DNA from: 38-11 sp964539975 | GTDB taxonomy: Bacteria > Bacillota > Clostridia > Tissierellales > Dethiosulfatibacteraceae | Direction: 5' to 3' | Assembly: GCA_964539975.1 (NCBI GenBank) | Contig: CAZIKK010000001.1 | Location: 62,001-126,000, forward strand | Length of the DNA: 64,000 nt | Part shown: in pieces, positions 27,736 through 35,204 of the stretch | How positions within the stretch are numbered: position 1 is the first letter of the stretch | Layout: the number at the start of each line of letters is the position of its first letter | Translations under genes and position numbers: made by a program | The notes under the pieces: generated by a model | Database searches by the model: none | The model's input: only the letters and a program-made list of their open reading frames with translations | What the model was told of the DNA's origin: nothing

Positions 27736-27813
27736 TTAAAGCCATTTGTAGCCAGCGCCACTAGCTAATACTAGCGCCAGTATCGAAATCATTACTGCCA
27801 TAATTTTTTTCAT
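27736..27813 (-). CDS. 25-residue hydrophobic micropeptide
   Basis: A tiny gene with a full AGGAGG ribosome site seven bases before ATG. The peptide begins MKKIMAVMISILALVLASG, a basic start and hydrophobic core like a signal or membrane peptide, and ends AGYKWL. The stop is TAA. It sits between the conserved gene at 27921-28553 and the HD-GYP gene. A hairpin in its own leader can hide the ribosome site. I recognise no named family. It could be a membrane-embedded regulator, a secreted signal precursor cut near ASGA, or a leader peptide controlling downstream translation. Confidence 0.68.
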   Translation of the reverse strand: MKKIMAVMISILALVLASGAGYKWL

Positions 27814-27866
27814 GATATAGCCTCCTGTTTAATTGCTCTGATTACCGCTAATATACAGGCTATATC
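27814..27866 (-). promoter_or_regulatory. ribosome-site-sequestering hairpin before the micropeptide
   Basis: On the minus strand GATATAGCC followed by TGT (27866-27855) pairs with ACA and GGCTATATC (27828-27814). The bases GGA are bulged, so most of the AGGAGG site and the spacer up to the ATG are in the stem. Translation of the micropeptide should therefore depend on opening the stem. I tested the segment by eye against cyclic di-GMP riboswitch consensus and saw no match. Confidence 0.6.
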
Positions 27867-27920
27867 CGCTTCGCTAGTTGTTGTTTTTTTTAAAATGTTG
27901 TTAAAGTCTTAACCGGCCTT

Positions 27921-28553
27921 TTATGACGATTCTTGTATCTTGTATTTGGCGATGCTTCTATTGATGGCGCACAGTGTCGCCTTCACAGATGCTTCAACTT
28001 TTGAAGAATCTACAAAACAGTTGCCGCAGAGTAATTTCTCTGTTCCTCCACTAATGAAGCTAATGGCACAATCCACCATTTCCTTATTCGCAAGCCGTTT
28101 GTTCTCAACATCTTCTAAAATCAATTGATTCTTAAGACCGAATGCGTTTTCCACAGCCTTAAGAGTGGCTTCCGAAGCCATTCGAATTAGATTTCTCTCT
28201 GTTTTAGCTCCTGATACTGTTGCCTCAAAAATTTCGCCATTTTGCTCTAAGACAACATTGATTTTTGAATATTCCAAAGTGTTTTCAATGTTAATCCCTT
28301 GGATGATAAGCCTATTGCCATTTCCTACAAAGCTTTCGTCAACCACTTGAGCAATGCTAATTTTCTTATAATCTACATCTATTCCAAACTTTGAAATCAA
28401 TACTGATTGTATATCCCGGCATATTTGCTTAGGATTCCTAGAAGAATCAGTCAATACATGTATTTCTTTGATTTCATCATTGGATCTGATGATTTTACTG
28501 GACAATACTGATTTAATATTGCATAGAAAAACTTCTACCTCTTGAAAGTTCAT
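27921..28553 (-). CDS. conserved clostridial protein of unknown function
   Basis: A 210-residue soluble protein. It has an N-terminal domain ending in DVDYKKISIAQVV and a C-terminal domain that reads like a repeat of similar strands (KTERNLIRMASEATLKAVE). I recall homologues in clostridial genomes, often near HD-GYP genes, but no assigned function. The single cysteines are not arranged as a metal site. The start is the ATG at 28553, five bases after GGAGG; an earlier GTG would put that site inside the gene. Its own promoter lies upstream. Confidence 0.75.
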   Translation of the reverse strand: MNFQEVEVFLCNIKSVLSSKIIRSNDEIKEIHVLTDSSRNPKQICRDIQSVLISKFGIDVDYKKISIAQVVDESFVGNGNRLIIQGINIENTLEYSKINVVLEQNGEIFEATVSGAKTERNLIRMASEATLKAVENAFGLKNQLILEDVENKRLANKEMVDCAISFISGGTEKLLCGNCFVDSSKVEASVKATLCAINRSIAKYKIQESS

Positions 28554-28581
28554 TGTTTCCTCCACAACCCATACTGACTAC

Positions 28582-28610
28582 ATTTTACACTATTTTCACC
28601 ATTTTGTGAA
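28582..28610 (-). promoter_or_regulatory. promoter of the 210-residue conserved gene
   Basis: Minus strand: TTCACA (28605-28610), 17 bases, TAAAAT (28582-28587). The -35 box lies in a small inverted repeat (TTCAC...GTGAA), a possible operator half. Confidence 0.6.
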
Positions 28611-28691
28611 TGATAATTTACCTAATCCAGTGTGATTGTGTAATTTTTATCGTTTTCCTGTGTATTATTCAGTCTCTATTAAATACGTCCA

Positions 28692-29882
28692 TTATAGTCC
28701 CATCTCTTGCTTTACATTCTTAAATACCTGCAAGGCAAAGTCCAGCTCATCTTTCGTATGTGCTGCTGATATCTGTGTCCTGATTCTTGCTTTTCCTTTT
28801 GGAACAACAGGAAAATAGAACCCAATGGCATATATCCCTTTCTCTAAGAGCCTTGTCGCCATCTGTTGTGCTAATACGGCATCTCCTATCATAATCGGAA
28901 CAATTGGATGAGTCCCTTCAATAACATCCAGTCCAATTGTTTGAATTCCTTTTCTAAAATACTTCGTATTTTCTTCAAGTTTATCTCTTAATTCCGTGGA
29001 AACCGTTAAACGATCAAGAACTGTCAAGGAAGCTGTGGCAATTGCAGGGGCTAATGTATTAGAAAACAAATAAGGTCTGGAGCGCTGTCTCAATAATTGG
29101 ATGATTTCTTTTCTGCCGCTTGTATAGCCTCCGCTTGCTCCACCTAGGGCCTTTCCAAGCGTTCCTGTCAATATATCAACTCGACCTAAAACATCATGGT
29201 ACTCATGGGTCCCTCTTCCTGTTTTCCCTACAAATCCAGTAGCATGACTATCGTCAACCATCACCAGTGCATTGTATTTTTCTGACAGATCACAAATCTT
29301 TTTAAGATTTGCAATAATACCATCCATTGAAAACACGCCGTCTGTCGCAATAATTTTTATTCGTGCCCCTTCATCGTCTGCCTTTATTAATTGTCTTTCT
29401 AGATCTTCCATGTCATTATTGAAATATCTGTATCGTTTTGCTTTGCTTAACCTAATGCCATCAATTATGCTTGCATGATTCAACTCGTCACTAATAATGG
29501 CATCTCTTTCATCTGTAATCGTTTCAAATAACCCTCCATTAGCATCGTAACAAGAAGAATACAAAATCGTATCTTCCGTCTCTAAAAATGAAGTTAGCTT
29601 GTCTTCCAAAGCTTTGTGAACAGACTGTGTGCCACAAATAAATCGAACAGAAGACAGTCCGTATCCCCATTGGTCATAACTGTTTTTAGCTGCTTCTCGG
29701 ACTTCAATGCTGTTTGAAAGTCCTAAATAATTGTTAGCGCACATATTCAGGACCCCCTTGACTTGAGTGGTATTGATTGTACTGCCTTGTGGCGTTGTAA
29801 TAATTCTTTCGTCCTTCCACAGCCCACTTTTCTTAATTTCTTCCAGTTGTTCTTTATAATGTGATTGATATTCTTTATACAT
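28692..29882 (-). CDS. kbl: glycine C-acetyltransferase (2-amino-3-ketobutyrate CoA ligase)
   Basis: A 396-residue PLP enzyme of the alpha-oxoamine synthase family. It splits 2-amino-3-ketobutyrate with CoA into glycine and acetyl-CoA. The PLP lysine lies in GTLGKALGGASGG, and the SSCYDANGG and VDDSHATGFVG motifs are family-specific. Length and start (AGGAGG, five bases) are normal. It directly follows tdh, completing the two-step threonine breakdown pathway. Specificity for glycine rather than alanine or serine is inferred from this pairing. Confidence 0.95.
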   Translation of the reverse strand: MYKEYQSHYKEQLEEIKKSGLWKDERIITTPQGSTINTTQVKGVLNMCANNYLGLSNSIEVREAAKNSYDQWGYGLSSVRFICGTQSVHKALEDKLTSFLETEDTILYSSCYDANGGLFETITDERDAIISDELNHASIIDGIRLSKAKRYRYFNNDMEDLERQLIKADDEGARIKIIATDGVFSMDGIIANLKKICDLSEKYNALVMVDDSHATGFVGKTGRGTHEYHDVLGRVDILTGTLGKALGGASGGYTSGRKEIIQLLRQRSRPYLFSNTLAPAIATASLTVLDRLTVSTELRDKLEENTKYFRKGIQTIGLDVIEGTHPIVPIMIGDAVLAQQMATRLLEKGIYAIGFYFPVVPKGKARIRTQISAAHTKDELDFALQVFKNVKQEMGL

Positions 29883-29891
29883 ACTATCCTC

Positions 29892-30929
29892 CTATATCCA
29901 TTCAAGTATCACTTTACCTGACTGTCCACTATTCATGACATCAAAGGCTTTTTCATACTCAGTATAGCGAAAATGGTGGGTGATAATCGCCGAAACATCC
30001 AACCCAGATTGCAGCATAGAGTTCATTTTGTACCAAGTCTCATACATTTCTCGCCCGTATATTCCCTTGAGATGCAACCCATTGAATACCACCTTGTTCC
30101 AATCAATGGAAGCTTGACTGGTTTGTATTCCCAACATAGCAATCTTTCCACCATGAACCATGAGATCTATCATGCTTGAAAACGCTTGACTATTACCTGA
30201 CATTTCCAATCCCACATCAAATCCTTCTTTCATATTCAATTCTTCCAAAACATCTTCCAAAGATTCATTGTTTACATTGACAATTCTATCGGCTCCAAGC
30301 TTTTTAGCCAAAGCAAGACGGTAATCGTTAATATCAGTTACAACCACAAATCTTGCTCCTCCATGTTTTGCAACAGCAGCTGCCATTGCTCCTATTGGTC
30401 CTGCTCCAGTAATCAATAGATCTTCACCCAATACATCAAATGACAATGCTGTGTGAACAGCATTTCCTAATGGGTCAAAAATACTGATAATATCTTTTGA
30501 CAAGTCACCTTGAGGAACCCAAATATTGGAAGCTGGCAACGCAACATATTCACTGAAAATGCCTGGTCTATTTACACCTACCCCTTTTGTATCTTTGCAT
30601 AAGTGTCTTCTTCCTGCAAGACAATTTCTACATTTCCCACATACAATATGCCCTTCGCCAGATACGATATCTCCTATCTTCAAATCAATCACACCTTGAC
30701 CTAGTTCAACGACTTCGCCCACAAATTCGTGACCTATTGTCATTGGGACTGGAATGGTTTGTTTCGCCCACTGGTCCCAGTTGTAAATATGTAAATCCGT
30801 TCCACATATTGAGGTTTTATGAATTTTGATCAAAACTTCACCATATTTCAATTTGGGGAGGTCTACTTGGTCCAACCACAATCCTGGTTCAGGATACTTT
30901 TTTACCAAAGCATTCATTTTATGACTCAC
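29892..30929 (-). CDS. tdh: L-threonine 3-dehydrogenase
   Basis: A 345-residue zinc-dependent medium-chain dehydrogenase that oxidises threonine to 2-amino-3-ketobutyrate with NAD. It shows the catalytic zinc ligand in SICGTDLHIYNWDQW, GHEFVGEVVE, the structural zinc lobe CGKCRNC...C and the nucleotide site ITGAGPIGAMAAAVA. A GTG start at 30929 is supported by AGGAGG eight bases upstream; the next ATG is 12 bases further and too far from that site. It forms an operon with kbl. Confidence 0.95.
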   Translation of the reverse strand: MSHKMNALVKKYPEPGLWLDQVDLPKLKYGEVLIKIHKTSICGTDLHIYNWDQWAKQTIPVPMTIGHEFVGEVVELGQGVIDLKIGDIVSGEGHIVCGKCRNCLAGRRHLCKDTKGVGVNRPGIFSEYVALPASNIWVPQGDLSKDIISIFDPLGNAVHTALSFDVLGEDLLITGAGPIGAMAAAVAKHGGARFVVVTDINDYRLALAKKLGADRIVNVNNESLEDVLEELNMKEGFDVGLEMSGNSQAFSSMIDLMVHGGKIAMLGIQTSQASIDWNKVVFNGLHLKGIYGREMYETWYKMNSMLQSGLDVSAIITHHFRYTEYEKAFDVMNSGQSGKVILEWI

Positions 30930-30964
30930 TCTTTATTCCTCCTTTGTTTTTCTCACTTAGTTTT

Positions 30965-30993
30965 ATAATACCTCAATTTTGTCGCTCTTACAA
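30965..30993 (-). promoter_or_regulatory. promoter of tdh-kbl
   Basis: Minus strand: TTGTAA (30988-30993), 17 bases, TATTAT (30965-30970), about 35 bases before the GTG start. Confidence 0.6.
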
Positions 30994-31020
30994 TTACATA
31001 TTTAAATTTCGTTCTTGAAA

Positions 31021-31060
31021 TAAAAACAAAACAACCGATTAATCGGTTGTTTTGTTTTTA
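31021..31060 (-). terminator. terminator overlapping the aminotransferase stop codon
   Basis: A perfect 20-base-pair palindrome with no unpaired loop base, containing ACAACCGATT / AATCGGTTGT at its centre. The stop codon of the aminotransferase gene is at the exact centre, so the last residues (NKNKTTD) are encoded by one arm of the stem. The other arm ends in TTTTGTTTTTA. Confidence 0.88.
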
Positions 31061-32295
31061 TTATCCATAGCGTCTTTAATCAGCTGAGGTGCAAGTTTGC
31101 ACTTATCTTCCGACACCGAACAAACAGCAAAGCGCAATCCTTTTTTCAATGGAACCACAAATACTCTCTTCTCAATAAGCCTTTGACTGATGGCTTTAGG
31201 ATCTTCACACGGTATACTTACAAAAAATCCATCTCTATAGGGCAATAATTCTAATCCTACCTCTTCCGAAGCCGAAACAAAAGCATTTGCTCTATTTCTC
31301 AAGATCCCTTTGTAATAATCTTTTTCATTTTTATAGGCATCGTACTTTTCTTTGTCAACCAATACTTTCTCTACAGCAGTCATTGCACCTCTTGTACCGT
31401 TAGACCAGTTTGCTCTACCAGAGTGTAAACAAGTTGAAAAGAATTCATCTACCACTTCTTGTGAAGAAGATATCCCAATTGCTGCTCCATTTCTCAATCC
31501 ATACATGGTGAATCCTTTTGATGCACTAAATGCAGCAATAATGAAAATGTTGTCTGGCAAATTTGAAAACTTTTTAAAGAATGCTCTTCTTTCATCTGAA
31601 ACTCCTGCAAAATCGATATAAGCTGCATCCACGAGCACTGTAATTTTTTTAGATCTATCCTGCGCCTGTTCCTTTAAGAATTCGATGATTTGATCCCATT
31701 CATTGTCGGAAATACTGTAACCTGTAGGATTGTGGGCAGGTGTGTTGAGGATAGCCAATATTCTTGATTGATCCTTTATAATTTCTTTGAATCTAAATTT
31801 GAAATTATTGATATCATAATTGCCATTCTCATCGAATAGTCGATAGGTGGCAATGTTTCTTCCACCTTCTTCAGCAATTGTCTGATACGGTGTCCAGTAC
31901 CAATCTGAAGTTAAAATCAAATCACCAGGATTTGTGTACCCCCAAACAGCATGTTTAACCGCACCCGTGCCGCCTGGAGTCGCAACCGTTCTAATGCAAG
32001 CATCTGGTCTGAAATTATTAAAAAAAGAATCCTCCACAGCTTTTAAAAATCCAGGCATCCCAGGTATCGCTGCATAACCAGCAATCTCTTCATTTGGCAA
32101 ACTCTTAAACACTTCGTAGACCGTTTTAAAAGCGATCAATTTCCCTTCATCGTCCATCAAAGCACCTAGTGTAGAATTGATCACTTGATCTTTACCATAA
32201 ATGCGCTCTGCTTCTTGAGCTTTTCCTGCAATTGCAAAGATCGGATCGTCTTTTGCAGCCCATTTTGCATGGTCTGCGACCATTTGTATCGCCAT
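31039..32295 (-). CDS. class I/II aminotransferase, substrate unassigned
   Basis: A 418-residue fold-type I PLP aminotransferase. It shows NTPAHNPTGYSIS (substrate-contacting Asn), VDAAYIDFAG, and SASKGFTMYGLRNGA with the PLP lysine. The C-terminus carries the Arg expected to bind the substrate carboxylate. It resembles aspartate or aromatic aminotransferases, but the specificity cannot be read. It stands alone between its own promoter and a strong terminator. The start has GAGGTG seven bases upstream. Confidence 0.87.
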   Translation of the reverse strand: MAIQMVADHAKWAAKDDPIFAIAGKAQEAERIYGKDQVINSTLGALMDDEGKLIAFKTVYEVFKSLPNEEIAGYAAIPGMPGFLKAVEDSFFNNFRPDACIRTVATPGGTGAVKHAVWGYTNPGDLILTSDWYWTPYQTIAEEGGRNIATYRLFDENGNYDINNFKFRFKEIIKDQSRILAILNTPAHNPTGYSISDNEWDQIIEFLKEQAQDRSKKITVLVDAAYIDFAGVSDERRAFFKKFSNLPDNIFIIAAFSASKGFTMYGLRNGAAIGISSSQEVVDEFFSTCLHSGRANWSNGTRGAMTAVEKVLVDKEKYDAYKNEKDYYKGILRNRANAFVSASEEVGLELLPYRDGFFVSIPCEDPKAISQRLIEKRVFVVPLKKGLRFAVCSVSEDKCKLAPQLIKDAMDNKNKTTD

Positions 32296-32323
32296 ATATT
32301 CACCTCATTCATTTAATGTATGA

Positions 32324-32352
32324 ATTATATCACAGAGTTGATTTTAGCTCAA
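32324..32352 (-). promoter_or_regulatory. promoter of the aminotransferase
   Basis: Minus strand: TTGAGC (32347-32352), 17 bases, TATAAT (32324-32329). It lies in the short gap after pyk. Confidence 0.65.
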
Positions 32353-32369
32353 TCAATCCTCTCAACCCA

Positions 32370-34127
32370 TCAAAGAATTCTTGCCTCTCCTTTATAAACT
32401 AGCCCTCTTGATCCATTAACAGTTATAATTTCTCCTTGTTCAATACGTTTCGTGGCGTTATCTGCCCCTACAACGACTTCCACCCCTAAGTTCATACACA
32501 CAATAAATGCATGTGAGGTCAATCCTCCTTCTTCTACCACAACCGCTCCTGCCTTTTCAATAAGGGGTACTAAATCGCGATCTGTTGCAGGCACCACCAA
32601 AATGTCTCCCTCTTCGAAAACATCTTTTAAATCATCATAATAAGTTCCTATTCTTGCTTTACCAACAACTGTCTTCTTGCCAGTGCCTACTTTTTTATAG
32701 AGAAGTTCACTCACAACGTGCACTTTAATCAAGTTTGTGCTTCCTGCCACACCTACTGGAACACCTGCTGTTACAACCACTAAATCTCCTGTCTTAATCA
32801 TTTTCTCTGATAACGCTCTTTGCACAGAGTGTTCAATAACAGAATCTGTTGTATCTAGTTTATCTGTTTTAACAGGGAACACTCCCCATGATAACGACAA
32901 TCTTCTCATAACAGAATCTGTGTGTGTGGCTGCAATTATGGGTGCTTCAGGTCTGAATTTCGAAACAGAAACAGCTGTGTAGCCTGATGCTGTCGCTGTT
33001 ATGATAGCACTAGCCTTCAAAGATAGTGCTGTCCTGCACGTTGCCAAACTTATCGCATTCGTAATGGTATTGTCCGCACATTCATACCTTGATCGAAACA
33101 ACTCGTCGTAATTCAGAGATGCTTCAATTCTTTCGGCAATCCCCGCCATAATCTTTACTGACTCAACCGGGTATTTCCCAGCTGCTGTTTCTCCTGAGAG
33201 CATGATGGCATCTGTTCCGTCAAAAATGGCTGTCGCAACATCACTTACTTCTGCTCGAGTCGGTCTTGGGTTTCTCATCATGGAGTCTAGCATTTGTGTT
33301 GCGGTTATAACTGGTTTTCCTGCTTCATTACATTTATGTATCATCATCTTTTGAGCAAGAGGCACTTCTTCTGCTGGTATTTCCACACCAAGATCTCCTC
33401 TTGCTACCATGATTCCATCGGACACTCGTATGATTTCGTCGATGTTATCCACACCTTGTCTGTTTTCAATTTTTGATATGATTTGGACTGACTGTGCGTT
33501 GTTTTCTTCTAAAATCTTTCGTATGCCGATTACATCCTCTGCCCTTCTTATAAAAGAAGCTGCGATAAAGTCAATGCCTTGTTCGATTCCAAAATGGATA
33601 TCTCCAATGTCTTTTTCGGTCAAAGAAGGTAAGTTCAGTTTTACATTAGGTATATTGACTCCCTTCTTATTTTTCAATACCCCGCTATTGTTGATCCGAC
33701 ATAACAGATCCGACTCATTCTGCACTTCTTCTACCGTCACTCCAATTAGTCCATCATCAAAGAGCAGTACATCTCCTATCTTCAGGTCTTTAGCTATATT
33801 TGGATAATTCACTTTGATCGTCTTTTGATCGCCTATGACTTCTCTTGAAGTCACTACAATCTGTTGGTCTGCTATCAATTCTATACTTCCTTCTAAAAAA
33901 TCACCCGTTCTAATCTCGGGTCCTTTAGTATCCAACATAATTCCTATAGATTTTCGAGTTTTGTTTGAGATATTCTTTATTCTGTTAATTCTTTCAAGAT
34001 GTTCCTCATGGGTACCATGGGAAAAATTCATTCGAGCAACATTCAATCCTTCTTTTACCATCTCCAATAAAACTGAATTATCATCGCATGCTGGACCCAA
34101 AGTACAAACTATTTTTGTTCTTCTCAT
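32370..34127 (-). CDS. pyk: pyruvate kinase with C-terminal PEP-utilising domain
   Basis: A 585-residue pyruvate kinase, the last step of glycolysis. MNFSHGTHEEHL, LDTKGPEIR, the catalytic-Lys region IISKIENRQG and the signature VARGDLGVEIPAEEVP are present. The chain is about 110 residues longer than the core enzyme because it ends in a phosphohistidine-type domain with EEGGLTSHAFIV, as in Bacillus and many clostridia. The function of that extra domain is not settled. It is 24 bases downstream of pfkA in the same operon. Confidence 0.96.
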   Translation of the reverse strand: MRRTKIVCTLGPACDDNSVLLEMVKEGLNVARMNFSHGTHEEHLERINRIKNISNKTRKSIGIMLDTKGPEIRTGDFLEGSIELIADQQIVVTSREVIGDQKTIKVNYPNIAKDLKIGDVLLFDDGLIGVTVEEVQNESDLLCRINNSGVLKNKKGVNIPNVKLNLPSLTEKDIGDIHFGIEQGIDFIAASFIRRAEDVIGIRKILEENNAQSVQIISKIENRQGVDNIDEIIRVSDGIMVARGDLGVEIPAEEVPLAQKMMIHKCNEAGKPVITATQMLDSMMRNPRPTRAEVSDVATAIFDGTDAIMLSGETAAGKYPVESVKIMAGIAERIEASLNYDELFRSRYECADNTITNAISLATCRTALSLKASAIITATASGYTAVSVSKFRPEAPIIAATHTDSVMRRLSLSWGVFPVKTDKLDTTDSVIEHSVQRALSEKMIKTGDLVVVTAGVPVGVAGSTNLIKVHVVSELLYKKVGTGKKTVVGKARIGTYYDDLKDVFEEGDILVVPATDRDLVPLIEKAGAVVVEEGGLTSHAFIVCMNLGVEVVVGADNATKRIEQGEIITVNGSRGLVYKGEARIL

Positions 34128-34151
34128 TCGTTTCCTCCTATATCAATCGTT

Positions 34152-35111
34152 TTAGATAGATAATATTTTTGCTAGATTATATGCCTCTTCATCAAATTTC
34201 TTCTTCATTTTTAAAGCTTCATTGATATCTTGACTAAAGATTTTTTTCCCTTTAACACCGACGGCCAATCCATTCTTTCGAGATAGAAGCAATTCTACTG
34301 CCATTGCACCCATTTTACTTCCTAATAACCTGTCGTAGGCCGTTGGTGTTCCGCCTCTTTGTATGTATCCAAGGACAGTGCACCTGACTTCAAGGCCAAT
34401 CTTTTCAAAAATCTGGTCTCTCAAGTCAAATGCATTGCCTGCACCTTCAGCCAGTATGATGATGCTATGCTTTTTTCCTCTCGCTTTGCCTCTTAAGATT
34501 GTTTCACATATTTCATCTGTTGTTATCTTTGCTTCTGGAATGATCACCACTTCCGCTCCTCCAGCCAATCCGGAATAAAGTGCCAAATCTCCACAATCTC
34601 TTCCCATTACTTCGATAATGTTCGTTCTCTCATGTGAAGAGGATGTATCTCTAATCTTGCTAACCGCGTCTAAAATGGTGTTCACTGCCGTGTTAAAGCC
34701 AAGCGTATGCTCCGTATAAGCCAAATCATTATCTATTGTTCCAGGTATCCCAATTGCTGGAACACCCGCTTGACTTAAAGCATTCACTCCTCTAAATGAG
34801 CCATCTCCTCCCACTACGATTAATCCTTCAATTTCTCTATATTTGATGGTCTCCAAAGCTTGGTTAAACCCGTCTTCTGTTTTAAAGGCTTCGCTTCTTT
34901 CTGTTCCAAGTATGGTCCCGCCTCGTTGAATAATATCCGCAACGGAGGACAAATCCATCGTTTTCATTTCATTCTCTATCAATCCTTTAAATCCTTTAAA
35001 TACACCCATCATTTCAATATTCTCGTAAATTCCGTATCTTACTATAGCACGTATTGCGGCATTCATTCCTGGCGCGTCGCCGCCACTTGTCAAAATACCT
35101 ATTCTTCTCAT
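34152..35111 (-). CDS. pfkA: ATP-dependent 6-phosphofructokinase
   Basis: A 319-residue enzyme that phosphorylates fructose 6-phosphate. It shows GGDAPGMNAAIRAIVRYG, GGDGSFRG and PGTIDNDLAYTEHTLGFNTA with the catalytic Asp. The glycine in GGDGS favours ATP over pyrophosphate as donor. CGGAGG lies four bases before ATG. The pfkA-pyk pair is the classic Firmicutes glycolytic operon; dnaE upstream has a separate promoter. Confidence 0.97.
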   Translation of the reverse strand: MRRIGILTSGGDAPGMNAAIRAIVRYGIYENIEMMGVFKGFKGLIENEMKTMDLSSVADIIQRGGTILGTERSEAFKTEDGFNQALETIKYREIEGLIVVGGDGSFRGVNALSQAGVPAIGIPGTIDNDLAYTEHTLGFNTAVNTILDAVSKIRDTSSSHERTNIIEVMGRDCGDLALYSGLAGGAEVVIIPEAKITTDEICETILRGKARGKKHSIIILAEGAGNAFDLRDQIFEKIGLEVRCTVLGYIQRGGTPTAYDRLLGSKMGAMAVELLLSRKNGLAVGVKGKKIFSQDINEALKMKKKFDEEAYNLAKILSI

Positions 35112-35164
35112 TTTACCTCCGTTGGGCTATTTTTGTCCCAATATTTATTATTATGTCCCTTTGC

Positions 35165-35192
35165 ATTATACCATAATCATCCAATCTTTCAA
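35165..35192 (-). promoter_or_regulatory. promoter of pfkA-pyk
   Basis: Minus strand: TTGAAA (35187-35192), 16 bases, TATAAT (35165-35170), in the 93-base gap after dnaE. Confidence 0.68.
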
Positions 35193-35204
35193 ACACGCAT
35201 TCCT

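Larger units (their letters stand above)
27710..27924. repeat. long-range inverted repeat enclosing the micropeptide
   Basis: ATAAAAGACCGGTTAA (27710-27725) and TTAACCGGCCTTTTAT (27909-27924) are inverted copies matching at 15 of 16 positions. In the minus-strand RNA the one difference is a G-U pair, so a 16-base-pair stem can form. Its arms lie at the stop of the gene ending at 27921 and just before the ribosome site of the HD-GYP gene. The 183 bases enclosed hold the 25-residue gene and its leader. Confidence 0.7.

Noticed and set aside
27814..27910. Cyclic di-GMP riboswitch upstream of the HD-GYP region
   Set aside because: No match to the GEMM-I core or its tetraloop-receptor parts by eye; only the simple stem at the ribosome site is supported.
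27710..27924. Miniature transposon (MITE) bounded by the 16-base inverted repeat
   Set aside because: No flanking target duplication is visible and the left and right arms coincide with gene-regulatory positions, so an RNA stem is more likely; a genome-wide copy search would settle it.
33409..33807. 132-codon frame opposite pyruvate kinase
   Set aside because: It lies wholly inside a well-conserved gene, lacks a ribosome site and shows no family features; it is a shadow of the real frame.
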